Source: Hymenobacter tibetensis (lineage in GTDB: Bacteria; Bacteroidota; Bacteroidia; Cytophagales; Hymenobacteraceae). Taken from it: a stretch of DNA of 64,000 bases. Each line of letters starts with the position of its first letter. Position 1 is the first letter of the stretch. A program made the position numbers and the translations under genes. A model generated the notes under the pieces. The model searched no databases. It was not told the origin of the DNA and saw only the letters and a list, made by a program, of their open reading frames with translations. The stretch spans positions 3,252,001 through 3,316,000 of the forward strand of contig NZ_CP094669.1 in the NCBI RefSeq assembly GCF_022827545.1, given 5' to 3'. This document shows positions 17,690-28,918 of the stretch, piece after piece.

Positions 17690-18454
17690 ATGCACGCCAT
17701 CGGCATTATTCCAGCTCGTTACGCTTCCACTCGCCTGCCCGGCAAGCCGTTGATTGACCTGGGCGGTAAGTCCATGATTCGGCGCGTGGTAGAGCAAGCG
17801 CAACGCTCGAGCCTAAGCCGGGTGGTGGTAGCCACCGACGACGAGCGAATTCAGCGCCACGTGGAAAGCTTCGGTGGTGAAGCGTTGCTCACGGCCCCCG
17901 ATCATCCGAGCGGCACCGACCGAGTGCGCGACGCCTACCAGCAGCTTGGTATTTCTGCCGACTGCATTATCAATATTCAGGGTGATGAGCCGTTCATCCA
18001 CCCCGCCCAGATTGATGCCTTGGTGCAGCTTTTCAACCGCTCCACCCCGCCACAGCTAGCCACCCTGGTAAAGCCAGTGGTAAGCGACGAAGAGCTCTTC
18101 AGTCCGCACTTGCCTAAAGTTGTGCTGGATACGCAAGGCTACGCCATGTATTTCAGCCGCCATCCGTTGCCCTATCAGCGCCAGTACCCATCGGCCGATT
18201 GGCTGCTGCACCACCGGTACCTGCGCCACATCGGGCTCTATGCTTACCGCCCCGATGTACTGGAAGAAATTACGCAGCTTTCCCCTTCACCGCTGGAGCT
18301 AGCCGAAAGCTTGGAGCAACTGCGGTGGCTGGAAAACGGCTACCGTATCCTTACGGCCGAAACCGAGCTAGCCACCCTTGGCATCGACACGCCAGAGGAT
18401 GTGGAAAGGGCCCTTATGCAGCTGAAAGCAAACGGCGAAGAAGTTGACAGCTAG
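17690..18454 (+). CDS. kdsB: 3-deoxy-manno-octulosonate cytidylyltransferase KdsB
   Basis: A 254-residue cytoplasmic enzyme that activates Kdo with CTP to CMP-Kdo for lipid A-core assembly. The N-terminal nucleotide-binding motif is IIPARYASTRLPGKPL. Further family blocks are VVATDDERI, HPSGTDRVRDAY, IINIQGDEPFI and the C-terminal SLEQLRWLENGYRI. The length is that of E. coli KdsB (248). It is the only plus-strand gene in a minus-strand run and ends 14 bases from the convergent DUF1622 gene. Confidence 0.97.
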   Translation: MHAIGIIPARYASTRLPGKPLIDLGGKSMIRRVVEQAQRSSLSRVVVATDDERIQRHVESFGGEALLTAPDHPSGTDRVRDAYQQLGISADCIINIQGDEPFIHPAQIDALVQLFNRSTPPQLATLVKPVVSDEELFSPHLPKVVLDTQGYAMYFSRHPLPYQRQYPSADWLLHHRYLRHIGLYAYRPDVLEEITQLSPSPLELAESLEQLRWLENGYRILTAETELATLGIDTPEDVERALMQLKANGEEVDS

Positions 18455-18468
18455 CTGTTCAGCGGCGG

Positions 18469-18897
18469 CTACGATACCTCCGAGCTGCCTGTAGTAGGGC
18501 TGCTTGCCGCTTTCTGCGTTACGTGTTGCTCGGCTGTGTCGCGCTGCTCTTCCTTCATTTCTCTGGACAGAAAGAAGTTGAGCGCCGTCCGAATAACTGC
18601 CACCGCTCCGAGCTTACCAATTTGGTCCCAGCTTGGGGCAATGGCCGTGGAAAGAATATCAGCGCCGAGCTGAAACTCCAGTGCCAGCGCCAGATAGCGA
18701 GCCAACGTCAGCCGAATAGCAGTGAAGTCAGCGGTGCGGCGCGCCAGTAGGGCTTTCAGAAACAGTCCGGCCGCTAGCACAATACCGAGAGCAATGATTA
18801 GAGCACCAATGGTTTCAACGCCCAGCTTCAACCACTGCACCACGGACACAACCCCCGTTTCGGCCTGGGAAAATAGGGTAGCGCGTTCAGTGGGCAT
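18469..18897 (-). CDS. DUF1622 family membrane protein
   Basis: A 142-residue protein with a first membrane helix (IGALIIALGIVLAAGLFL) and a second around LALALEFQLGADILSTA. It ends with AVIRTALNFFLSREMKEE. The block LTLARYLALALEFQLGADIL and the following RTALNFFL are characteristic of DUF1622. No biochemical role is established. The C-terminal tail is polar and Ser/Thr-rich. It is read toward kdsB with a 14-base gap and no visible terminator. Confidence 0.85.
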   Translation of the reverse strand: MPTERATLFSQAETGVVSVVQWLKLGVETIGALIIALGIVLAAGLFLKALLARRTADFTAIRLTLARYLALALEFQLGADILSTAIAPSWDQIGKLGAVAVIRTALNFFLSREMKEEQRDTAEQHVTQKAASSPTTGSSEVS

Positions 18898-19062
18898 ACG
18901 AGTAGAAAATAGCTAGGGAAGCTGGTGCAGCAAGGTGGTTGTACGTAGCAGACAGATAAAATTCTTGTGTCATCAGCTTTAGGAACAAGCATGCGCGTGC
19001 TGCTAAGCGCTACGAACCATACCAGGCCAACCTGTACGAACAAGTAGGCAGGACAGCTGCTC

Positions 19063-19407
19063 TTACCCGCCAGCTTTCTTGGCTTTGTACTTCTGCTCGA
19101 GCAGCACGGCCAGCACTTTGTCGCGAAAATCTCCTTGGATCAGGATTTCGCCGTCTTTGGCATTACCGCCAACCCCACACTTGGTTTTGAGCAACTTACC
19201 TAATGCTTGCAGATCAGCGTCTTGGCCTACAAACCCAGTAACGAGCGTCACCTGCTTGCCGCCTCTCGACTTCTTATCGAGCTGCACGCGCAGGTTCTGC
19301 TGCTGGGGAGGAAGCGTGGCCGCTTCCTGCTCGTCGCCGGACTGGTATTCGAAATCCGGGTTGGTGGAATACACCACGCCTTCCCGACGGTTTTTATCGG
19401 CTTTCAT
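19063..19407 (-). CDS. SUI1/eIF1-family translation factor (YciH-like)
   Basis: A 114-residue protein. The C-terminal two thirds form the SUI1 domain: [55 protein letters not shown]. This is the bacterial eIF1 homologue, which binds the small ribosomal subunit and affects start-site fidelity; in bacteria it is dispensable. The N-terminal 35 residues ([18 protein letters not shown]) are the usual bacterial extension. A TAGCTTTG -7 element lies about 50 bases upstream. Confidence 0.93.
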   Translation of the reverse strand: MKADKNRREGVVYSTNPDFEYQSGDEQEAATLPPQQQNLRVQLDKKSRGGKQVTLVTGFVGQDADLQALGKLLKTKCGVGGNAKDGEILIQGDFRDKVLAVLLEQKYKAKKAGG

Positions 19408-19456
19408 ATAGTGCTTTAATGACTGAGTGATTTAGGAAGTTTACTATTCCAGTAGC

Positions 19457-19464
19457 CAAAGCTA
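19457..19464 (-). promoter_or_regulatory. Candidate -7 element of the SUI1 gene
   Basis: TAGCTTTG on the minus strand, a full TAnnTTTG match, about 50 bases before the ATG. No -33 element at normal spacing. Confidence 0.45.
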
Positions 19465-19493
19465 ACAGAACATCAACCTACCTAGAATCACTT

Positions 19494-20363
19494 TTATACG
19501 GCTACTTCTAACGCCAACGGTGTAAGCTTGGCCTCGAACTCCATAGCATCCTCCACATAATCGCCATCGATGTGAAAACCGATGGGCGCGGCGGAGCGAA
19601 CCAGGATGTGGTGCGAGGTGTGGTATACGGCTTCGCCGGAAGTGGCCAAGGTACCGAGCGCCAGCCCTACGCCCACGCGCACAGCCCGAGTCAAGGAGAG
19701 GCCGTCAATCAAGCACACATCCAGCAACCCATCCTGAATATCGGCCCGGGGCGCAATGTAGGCGTTGTTGCCGTACTGAGCCGCGTTGGCGAAAGCCAGC
19801 ACGTAGCAGCTCGTATCGAACAGTTCCTGCCCGTGCAAGGTTACTTGCACCGGCACGGGGCGGAAACGACGGTATTCGCGCAGGGCCACTTTCACGTAAG
19901 TGCTCAGGCCGCGGGTGCCAGCCTGCGCAAACATTTTGCTTACGTGGGCATCAAACCCCAAGCCGGCGGTGCAGAAAAAAGGCCGGCCGTTGAGGTAGCC
20001 CACGTCAATATGCTGGAAGGAAGGCTGACAGGCGCGGCGCACAGCCCCCGCCATATCCAGCGGAATCTTGAGGTGGCGAGCCAGCCCGTTGCCGGAGCCA
20101 CGTGGTACTACGCCCAAAGCGGCTTGCGTGCCCAACAGCCCCCGGCCCACCTCGTTTACCGTCCCGTCGCCGCCTACTGCTGCCACCACCCGAAACCCTT
20201 CGGCCGCTGCCTGCCGGGCAAGTGCTTCGGCATGGCCAGCAAACTGGGTGGGCCACACCACAAAGTCTGCGCCGGCGGCGGTGGCATAGCGCGTTAGCAA
20301 GGCCGGCACATCCTGCGTGCGGTTGGTGCCAGAAGTAGGGTTCAGGATAAAGCAGATACGCAC
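19494..20363 (-). CDS. Diacylglycerol/lipid kinase, YegS/BmrU-like
   Basis: A lipid kinase of the DAGK catalytic family, 289 residues from the GTG at 20363. That start gives VRICFILNPTSG, the usual beginning of this family; the open frame runs 28 codons further to an ATG at 20447, but the extra residues look non-coding. Key motifs are NPTSGTNR, AVGGDGTVNEVGRGLLG (the GGDGT nucleotide-binding loop) and LGVVPRGSGNGLARHL. The C-terminal half has the beta-sandwich with FHIDGDYVED. It phosphorylates a membrane lipid such as diacylglycerol, the exact lipid being unknown. Confidence 0.88.
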   Translation of the reverse strand: MRICFILNPTSGTNRTQDVPALLTRYATAAGADFVVWPTQFAGHAEALARQAAAEGFRVVAAVGGDGTVNEVGRGLLGTQAALGVVPRGSGNGLARHLKIPLDMAGAVRRACQPSFQHIDVGYLNGRPFFCTAGLGFDAHVSKMFAQAGTRGLSTYVKVALREYRRFRPVPVQVTLHGQELFDTSCYVLAFANAAQYGNNAYIAPRADIQDGLLDVCLIDGLSLTRAVRVGVGLALGTLATSGEAVYHTSHHILVRSAAPIGFHIDGDYVEDAMEFEAKLTPLALEVAV

Positions 20364-20526
20364 CTTGAGAAAAATAACAGAGTGACTACGTAACGGGCCC
20401 AGCAACAAGAGTGCGTAAAGGTACGGCAGCGCTACGGGGAGTAGCACGGAAGCACAAGCAGCCCCCGCCCGTAGCAGAACTCCTGTTACAGGCTGTCTTG
20501 CAAGAGTACTCCACTACGCAGTTACT

Positions 20527-20594
20527 CGCTTCTGCGCTGCAACAAAAAAGGCTTTCCAGTCTTGGAAAGCCTTTTTTGTTGCAGCGCAGAAGCG
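20527..20594. terminator. Terminator of gap within a 32-bp perfect inverted repeat
   Basis: Arms 20527-20558 and 20563-20594 are exact complements around GTCT. The inner part is a normal bidirectional terminator (AGGCTTTCCA stem with A- and T-runs). The outer 14 bases on each side, including CTTCTGCGCTGC, extend the pairing far beyond what termination needs. It ends 2 bases after the gap stop codon. Confidence 0.9.
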
Positions 20595-20596
20595 GC

Positions 20597-21625
<1,029 letters not shown>

Positions 21626-21661
21626 TTAACGGCCTGCAAAGGCCGGGTGAAAAACACGGAG

Positions 21662-21692
21662 CGAAGGTACAGGGCTATGGGTACTTCGCCAA
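21662..21692 (-). promoter_or_regulatory. gap promoter
   Basis: On the minus strand a -33 TTG (21690-21692) and a -7 TACCTTCG (21662-21669, one mismatch) are 20 bases apart, the spacing of Bacteroidota housekeeping promoters. It lies 58 bases before the gap ATG. Confidence 0.6.
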
Positions 21693-21792
21693 ATCACTAC
21701 GCATTCTACGATAGATTCAATCGGGAGAGATTTTTTTTCCACTGACTGTCAAGCACTTTCTTTCTACAGACAAAGTTTTTAGGGAACAGTAG

Positions 21793-21822
21793 TTGCCTAG
21801 AAGAAGTCAACTACTATCTTTG
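21793..21822 (+). promoter_or_regulatory. Promoter of the first tRNA-Glu
   Basis: TTG at 21793-21795 and TATCTTTG at 21815-21822, 19 bases apart. The TATCTTTG and the 13 bases after it are identical to the promoter of the second tRNA-Glu. Confidence 0.7.
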
Positions 21823-21853
21823 CACCACCAAAACGGAAAAGGCCATCTTATCT

Positions 21854-21925
21854 GGTCCGTTCGTCTAGGGGTTAGGACAGTAGATTTTCATTCTACCAAC
21901 AGGGGTTCGATTCCCCTACGGACTA
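21854..21925 (+). tRNA. tRNA-Glu (anticodon TTC)
   Basis: The 72-base sequence folds as a tRNA: acceptor arms GGTCCGT and ACGGACT, D-arm TCGTCTAGGGGTTAGGAC, anticodon loop ATTTTCATT with TTC, and T-arm CAGGGGTTCGATTCCCCT. CCA is not encoded. It is identical to the copy at 28260. Confidence 0.95.
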
Positions 21926-21953
21926 CTTGCCTCCCGTTTTGGCTTTCTTCTTG

Positions 21954-21990
21954 AAACCCGCTCACCAACCCGGTGAGCGGGTTTTTTGTT
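21954..21990 (+). terminator. Terminator of the first tRNA-Glu
   Basis: A 13-bp perfect stem (AAACCCGCTCACC, loop AACCC) followed by a T-rich tract, 29 bases after the tRNA. Confidence 0.88.
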
Positions 21991-22029
21991 TTGTCTGGTT
22001 TGTAAATAGACAGCCTGTATCTTGCGCTC

Positions 22030-22623
22030 ATGCATCCACTGCGGGCCTGTATCCACCATTTTGTAGCACTCACCGACGCTGAGTGGGCTCCCCTGGCCGC
22101 AGGCTTGCAGGTCCGTCAGCTAGCTCGGCGCGAGCTATTCGTGACTCAAGGCCAGCCCAGCAACGACATTAGCCTGCTACTATCCGGGGCCTGCCGGCTG
22201 TTCTACACGCGCCCTGACGGCGAAGAGAAAACCACCTATTTCTTCTTCGAGAACCACTTGATGGCCTCTTACCAGAGCTGCCTCACCGGCCAGCCCAGTG
22301 CTTTCAGCATAGAAGCACTAGCCCCCACCGAGCTGCTTGTGTTCCCCTATACCTTGCTTACCACGCTCTATGACAAATGGCCGGCATACGAGCGGTTTGG
22401 GCGCTTGCTGGCCGAATACCTCTTACTCGGCACCGACGCCCGCCTCGCCGAATTGCTGCTGCTCAGCCCCGAACAACGCTACCGAGCGCTACTGAGCAGC
22501 CACAAAACCAAGATTCTGGAGCGTGTTCCGCAGCACTACATTGCCTCTTACCTTGGCGTAACGCCCGTGTCGCTGAGCCGTATTCGGGCGCGCCTGGTGC
22601 AGAACGACGGGCGTATTTCTTAG
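22030..22623 (+). CDS. Crp/Fnr-family transcriptional regulator
   Basis: A 197-residue regulator. The N-terminal cyclic-nucleotide-binding jelly roll is seen as ELFVTQGQPSNDISLLLSGACRLFYTRPDGEEKTTYFFFENHLM, and the C-terminal end holds a short helix-turn-helix (HYIASYLGVTPVSLSRIRARL). The PRAAR-type phosphate-binding cassette of true Crp is absent, so it probably does not bind cAMP and may respond to another signal, as in many short Bacteroidota Crp-like proteins. It lies 70 bases upstream of the DUF4260 gene on the same strand, which is its likely target. Confidence 0.9.
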   Translation: MHPLRACIHHFVALTDAEWAPLAAGLQVRQLARRELFVTQGQPSNDISLLLSGACRLFYTRPDGEEKTTYFFFENHLMASYQSCLTGQPSAFSIEALAPTELLVFPYTLLTTLYDKWPAYERFGRLLAEYLLLGTDARLAELLLLSPEQRYRALLSSHKTKILERVPQHYIASYLGVTPVSLSRIRARLVQNDGRIS

Positions 22624-22693
22624 CTTTTGTTAACGATTTCTGGCCGCCCGGGTGTGGACCTTTGAAGCGTACTTCACCATCACCCTAAGCGCC

Positions 22694-23059
22694 ATGAAAA
22701 ACCTATTGAAACTAGAAGAAGCTGCCGAGCTGCTGGTTGCCGTTGTTATCTTCAGCCAACTCCCTTTCGCTTGGTGGTGGCTGCCGGCCCTTTTCTTGGT
22801 GCCCGACCTGAGCATGCTGGCGTATTTGGCCGGCCCTGTCGCCGGAGCAGCAACCTACAATCTGCTGCACCATAAGGCGCTAGCTTTCGGCGTGCTGTTA
22901 CTCGGCTGGTGGCTTGCGCAACCAGTGTTGCTGCTGGCTGGTAGCGTCCTGCTCTTCCACACCGCTTTCGACCGATTGATGGGCTACGGGCTGAAGTATT
23001 CCACGCACTTCAAGCACACGCATCTGGGCGCTATTAGGGCGGAGGCGGCCAGCGCTTAA
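22694..23059 (+). CDS. DUF4260 family membrane protein
   Basis: A 121-residue protein with about four membrane segments, starting MKNLLKLEEAAELL. The LEEAAELLVAVVIF start, WWLPALFLVPDLSMLAYL, YNLLHHKALAFG and the end FDRLMGYGLKYSTHFKHTHLG are characteristic of DUF4260. No function is established. The Crp-like regulator directly upstream and the shared orientation point to one transcription unit; this pairing is common in Bacteroidota. Confidence 0.9.
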   Translation: MKNLLKLEEAAELLVAVVIFSQLPFAWWWLPALFLVPDLSMLAYLAGPVAGAATYNLLHHKALAFGVLLLGWWLAQPVLLLAGSVLLFHTAFDRLMGYGLKYSTHFKHTHLGAIRAEAASA

Positions 23060-23209
23060 CCCCAGCAAATTTCGGTGTTGCCACCCAAGCCGAAACAGTC
23101 AGCTAGAGCCCAACTGTAGGCGCTTACTGCCGAGGCTGATTAAAAAAATAACGTCTAAGACCGTTTTTCTCCCGTAAACGCAAGGAGTGTATCAACTGAA
23201 AAACGGCTC

Positions 23210-25384
<2,175 letters not shown>

Positions 25385-25403
25385 CAGCCGATAACCAATG
25401 TAT

Positions 25404-25448
25404 AAAGCCCCGTAGTAATCCTGATTTAGGAATTACTACGGGGCTTTT
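25404..25448. terminator. Bidirectional terminator between otsAB and the GH15 gene
   Basis: A stem of 18-19 bp with one bulged base (AAAGCCCCGTAGTAAT) and A-/T-runs on the outer sides, lying between convergent genes. Confidence 0.85.
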
Positions 25449-25486
25449 CAATTGTACCTAGCCTACTAGTAGTTGCGGGTTGGCTT

Positions 25487-27271
25487 CTAAACGAAGTTTG
25501 GCCGGTCCAGCTTTTTGGCAATGCGGTAGGCGGCGTTTACCAACCCCACGTGGCTGTATGCTTGGGGGAAATTGCCCCACTGCGAGCCGGTTTTGGCGTC
25601 CACGTCTTCACTCAGCAAGCCCAAGTGGTTGGTGTACGTGAGCAGTTTCTCGAACTCCCGAATGGCATCATCGAGGCGGCCGACGCAGGCCAACGTTTCG
25701 ACGTACCAGAAAGAACAGATCAGGAATGTGGTTTCGGGCGTACCGAAATCATCGGCGTGGCGGTAGCGGTAGAACAGGCCTTCGGGCGTCATCAGCTCTT
25801 TTTCCAACGCCTCCAGGTGCGTATGCGCCCGTGGGGTATTGGGGTCGAGGTAGCCCATCATGATGAGCTGCAACGTGCTGGCGTCGAGGTGAGGGGAGCC
25901 AATGGCGTTGGCGTAAGCCTGGCGGTCTTCGTTGAAGCACTGCTCGATCCGGCGCGCCGCTTCTTCCTGCAGCTCGGTGGCCAAGGCTTCCATCTCGTGG
26001 TTGCCGAGGGAATGCGCCACCTTGCGGGCGGCATGACTACCAGCCCAATGGAAAAGGTAGGTGTAGCAGTGGTACTGCGCAATATGGCGGAACTCCCACA
26101 AGCCAGCATCCGGCTGGTCCATGGTGGCCTGAATCATGTGCAGTGCCTCGTAAATGAGCTTGCCAGGGTTGGTCCGTCCGGGGTCCAGGAAGCGGCAATC
26201 CACATAGAGCGGCAACAAAGCCACCAGCACCTGCCCGTACACGTCGTTTTGGATGTGCGTGTACGCGTCGTTGCCGATGCGCACTGGTTGGTTGCCGAGG
26301 TAGCCAGCTAGGTCCAGTTCCTGCTCAACCAGCTCCGAAGTGCCGCTGATGCCATAAAGGGGCTGGTATTTGCCGGTTACTTTGGTGGAGATATTGGCGA
26401 TGTAGTGGAAATACCGCTCCATCTCCTCGAAGTGCCCAATGTTATTGAAGGCCGTGAGGGTGTAGTACGTATCGCGCATCCAGCAGTAGCGGTAGTCCCA
26501 ATTGCGGGTGCTGCCGGGGGCTTCGGGCAAGCTGGTGGTGCTGGCGGCAATGATGGCTCCCGTGTCTTCGTACTGGTGCATTTTCAGGGCCAGGGCCGAG
26601 CGAATCACCGCATTCTGGTGGAAATTGCTGATGCTGGTGCTCTTCACCCACTTGCGCCAATAGTCTACAGTGCTGCGCAAAAAACGCTCCGACGTGCTTT
26701 CCAAGGAGGCTTCCAGCGGTGCACCATACGTGAGCACCAAGTAGCGCGGCATGTTCAGCACGAAATCCTCGTTGTCGAGAATGTAGGTAAGCGGGATGTC
26801 GGTGGTCAGGCGGATTTCTTCGCTGAGGCCCAGAAACGCAATGTGGTTGGAGCTGCGGCGGCGGCTGAGCTGCGTTTTGCCGTAGTCCCCAACGGGGTTG
26901 CAGGTTACCCGAATCCGGGGCGTACCCGTCAGCGGCTCCAGCTTCCTGATAATCATCAGGGGTTTGTAGTACCGCTCGTGCTGCTCGAACCGAGGGGCGA
27001 AATCGGTCACGCGGTAGCTGCCTTCCTCGGTTTCAATTTCCGTGCACAACACGTTGGTGTTAGGCAGGTAGTATTGGTTGGACTCAAAGGTACCGTTCGT
27101 ACCGGGCCGGACGCTGAACTCGCCGCCTTTTTCAGTGTCCAGCAAGTCGCCGAACACAAAGCTGCTGTCGAAGCGCGGCCAGCAAAGCCAGGCCACAGAG
27201 GTATCCTTGCGAATTAAAGCCAGGTAGGCACAGTTGCCGATCAGGCCCATGTCGTAGGTATGCTTGGTCAT
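25487..27271 (-). CDS. GH15-family glycoside hydrolase (glucoamylase or trehalase type)
   Basis: A 594-residue cytoplasmic enzyme without a signal peptide. The N-terminal beta domain has GLIGNCAYLALIRKDTSVAW and CWPRFDSSFVFG; the (alpha/alpha)6 barrel follows with NWDYRYCWMRDTYYTL, a family signature, and GNDAYTHIQNDVYGQV around the catalytic acid. Members hydrolyse alpha-glucosidic bonds; some GH15 enzymes are trehalases. Being convergent with otsAB it could balance trehalose or degrade a related glucan, which is inference. The 5' leader consists of tandem TCACCACT-like units starting 5 bases upstream of the ATG. Confidence 0.92.
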   Translation of the reverse strand: MTKHTYDMGLIGNCAYLALIRKDTSVAWLCWPRFDSSFVFGDLLDTEKGGEFSVRPGTNGTFESNQYYLPNTNVLCTEIETEEGSYRVTDFAPRFEQHERYYKPLMIIRKLEPLTGTPRIRVTCNPVGDYGKTQLSRRRSSNHIAFLGLSEEIRLTTDIPLTYILDNEDFVLNMPRYLVLTYGAPLEASLESTSERFLRSTVDYWRKWVKSTSISNFHQNAVIRSALALKMHQYEDTGAIIAASTTSLPEAPGSTRNWDYRYCWMRDTYYTLTAFNNIGHFEEMERYFHYIANISTKVTGKYQPLYGISGTSELVEQELDLAGYLGNQPVRIGNDAYTHIQNDVYGQVLVALLPLYVDCRFLDPGRTNPGKLIYEALHMIQATMDQPDAGLWEFRHIAQYHCYTYLFHWAGSHAARKVAHSLGNHEMEALATELQEEAARRIEQCFNEDRQAYANAIGSPHLDASTLQLIMMGYLDPNTPRAHTHLEALEKELMTPEGLFYRYRHADDFGTPETTFLICSFWYVETLACVGRLDDAIREFEKLLTYTNHLGLLSEDVDAKTGSQWGNFPQAYSHVGLVNAAYRIAKKLDRPNFV

Positions 27272-27276
27272 CAGGA

Positions 27277-27385
27277 AGTGGTGAAGTGGTGAAATGGTGA
27301 GCTGGTGAGATAATGAGTTTTACATGCAGTATGCGCCAACTGCGCAGACAGAATACAGAACTCATCATTTCTCTATCTCACCACT
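27277..27385. repeat. Inverted arrays of a degenerate 8-bp repeat before the GH15 gene
   Basis: Five 8-base units run head to tail from 27277 to 27316 (AGTGGTGA, AGTGGTGA, AATGGTGA, GCTGGTGA, GATAATGA). Three units of the same kind read from the other strand at 27362-27385 (AGTGGTGA, GATAGAGA, AATGATGA). The two arrays face each other across 45 bases. Confidence 0.7.
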
Positions 27386-27491
27386 AAGTACCCCGTCAGG
27401 GCCGTTGGGGTTGCCGCAGCTTTTGCAGTAGCCCCTACGTACAGGGGTCGGTGGCCTTTTCTGTCCGCTGTTTCTACCCTACTATCTGTTT

Positions 27492-28193
27492 ATGCCTGAT
27501 TCCACTTCTCGCCCTCGCGCCAACCATCTTCCGCTCTATCTAACTCTTGCTTTGCTCGCTACGCTGGTAGGGGCCTATTTTCTGTGGCCAGCGTTTCAGA
27601 ACCTGGTGCAGGAAGGGTTTAAAGTGCTGAAAAGCGGCGAACAACAACAAATTGCTGCCTGGATGCAGCAATTCGGTTTCTGGGGCCCCATCGTGCTGAT
27701 ACTACTGATGGTGGTGCAGATGTTTCTGTTTGTGGTGAATGTGGTAGCCCTGATACTGGTTGCTATTCTGGCCTATGGGCCCTGGTGGGGCTCCCTGCTG
27801 GCGTTGGGCGGCATTGTGGTAGCTTCCACGGTAGGCTACGGCCTCGGCCGGGCCATGGGCGAGTCGTTTGTGAGCCGGCTGCTAGGCGACAAAACCGAGA
27901 AGAAGGTTATCGACATAGTGGAGCAATACGGCGTGTGGGCCGTAGTCATTGCGCGCCTCTCTCCTGCCCTCTCCGACGACGCCATTAGCTTTGTGGCGGG
28001 GGTGGCGCGCATGGGATACCTAAAATTTATGGCCGCTACGGTGGCCGGCGTTGTGCCCTTAATTGCGCTGCTAGCGTACCTGGGCGAAGACAGCAAACGC
28101 CTGAAAACCGGGTTACTATGGGTGTCGGGGGTGAGTGTGCTGCTGTTCGGAGCGTACGTATGGTGGGACCACCGCCGACAAAAATCCAGCTAA
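27492..28193 (+). CDS. TVP38/TMEM64 (DedA-like, VTT domain) membrane protein
   Basis: A 233-residue inner-membrane protein with about five to six hydrophobic segments. The VTT core reads FGFWGPIVLILLMVVQMF, AYGPWWGSLLALGGIVVAS, GYGLGRAMGE, then VVIARLSPALSDDAISFVAGVARMGYLKF, which matches the FxR...P/D motif of the family. The family includes DedA and VMP1/TMEM41 homologues linked to lipid scrambling or transport. The exact substrate is not known. It lies just upstream of the second tRNA-Glu. Confidence 0.88.
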   Translation: MPDSTSRPRANHLPLYLTLALLATLVGAYFLWPAFQNLVQEGFKVLKSGEQQQIAAWMQQFGFWGPIVLILLMVVQMFLFVVNVVALILVAILAYGPWWGSLLALGGIVVASTVGYGLGRAMGESFVSRLLGDKTEKKVIDIVEQYGVWAVVIARLSPALSDDAISFVAGVARMGYLKFMAATVAGVVPLIALLAYLGEDSKRLKTGLLWVSGVSVLLFGAYVWWDHRRQKSS

Positions 28194-28208
28194 ATCATGG
28201 CCACGCAC

Positions 28209-28240
28209 TTGCAGCGTACCTTTTTCGTGCTTTATCTTTG
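28209..28240 (+). promoter_or_regulatory. Promoter of the second tRNA-Glu
   Basis: TTG at 28209-28211 and TATCTTTG at 28233-28240, 21 bases apart. Identical to the first tRNA-Glu promoter from TATCTTTG through the next 13 bases. Confidence 0.7.
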
Positions 28241-28259
28241 CACCACCAAAACGAAACAA

Positions 28260-28331
28260 GGTCCGTTCGTCTAGGGGTTAGGACAGTAGATTTTCATTCT
28301 ACCAACAGGGGTTCGATTCCCCTACGGACTA
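28260..28331 (+). tRNA. tRNA-Glu (anticodon TTC), second copy
   Basis: All 72 bases equal the tRNA at 21854, with the same anticodon TTC and no encoded CCA. The leader between promoter and tRNA is shorter than in the first copy. Confidence 0.95.
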
Positions 28332-28340
28332 CATTCTTGA

Positions 28341-28372
28341 ACGCCTCTCCGCAACCGGAGAGGCGTTTTTGT
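28341..28372 (+). terminator. Terminator of the second tRNA-Glu
   Basis: An 11-bp perfect stem (ACGCCTCTCCG, loop CAAC) followed by TTTTGTTTT, 9 bases after the tRNA. Confidence 0.88.
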
Positions 28373-28408
28373 TTTCCATTAGGTTTCGCACCAAGCAGTA
28401 GCTCCCTG

Positions 28409-28918
28409 TTAGTTTTCCTGCTTCTTTATCACGCTGAACTTGCCGCTGCGCTCCAGGTGCAACGCCTCGATTTGGTCTACCGATGAAACGCTGGCTGATT
28501 CGCGTAGCCCCTCCAGCAGTTCTTTCTCGGTTATTTCACTTTCGCGCATCTTTTCGCGCAGCAACTGGCCTTCTTCTGCGAGCAAGGTGGATTTGCCCTT
28601 GATAAGCCAGTCAAACCAATTATAATGGTACGCCACCGTGGCTAGCAGGCGGTGCAAGCCCACAAAAATGGCGCAGGCCAGCAGCGTTGACCCTAAAGGG
28701 GACGCCGCCATGACGGCCCGGCTGAGCAGGGAGCCCAGCGTGATTTTCAGTACCAAGTCGAAAGCCATGTCGCGGCCGAAGGTGCGGGGGCCGGCTACGC
28801 GCAGCATGGCGAGGGCCGCGCAAAACACGAGCACGGCCCGTACCGCTACCTGTGCTGTGGTAATAGAGCTTGCGTCGGCGTGTAACCCCAATAAATCAAC
28901 AAAAAAGCTGGTATTCAT
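28409..28918 (-). CDS. DUF421 (YetF-like) membrane protein
   Basis: The product is 169 residues from the ATG at 28918 (MNTSFFVDLLGL). Three membrane helices (AVRAVLVFCAALAMLRVAG, DLVLKITLGSLLSRAVM, LLACAIFVGLHRLLATV) precede the YetF/DUF421 cytoplasmic domain: GKSTLLAEEGQLLREKMRE, ITEKELLEGLRE, VDQIEALHLERSGKFSVI. The N-terminal RVAGPRTFGRDMAFDLVLKITLGS block is diagnostic. Function is not established; relatives are sporulation or stress membrane proteins in Firmicutes. Upstream in-frame codons to 29242 lack any coding character. Confidence 0.88.
   Translation of the reverse strand: MNTSFFVDLLGLHADASSITTAQVAVRAVLVFCAALAMLRVAGPRTFGRDMAFDLVLKITLGSLLSRAVMAASPLGSTLLACAIFVGLHRLLATVAYHYNWFDWLIKGKSTLLAEEGQLLREKMRESEITEKELLEGLRESASVSSVDQIEALHLERSGKFSVIKKQEN

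Noticed and set aside
22000..22025. TTG and TATCTTGC before the Crp-like gene
   Set aside because: Spacing is only 15 bases and the element ends 5 bases before the ATG, so the promoter is not convincing.
21888..22073. Minus-strand frame over the first tRNA-Glu
   Set aside because: Overlaps a certain tRNA and its terminator.
25550..26311. 253-codon plus-strand frame inside the GH15 gene
   Set aside because: Antisense shadow of a conserved enzyme.
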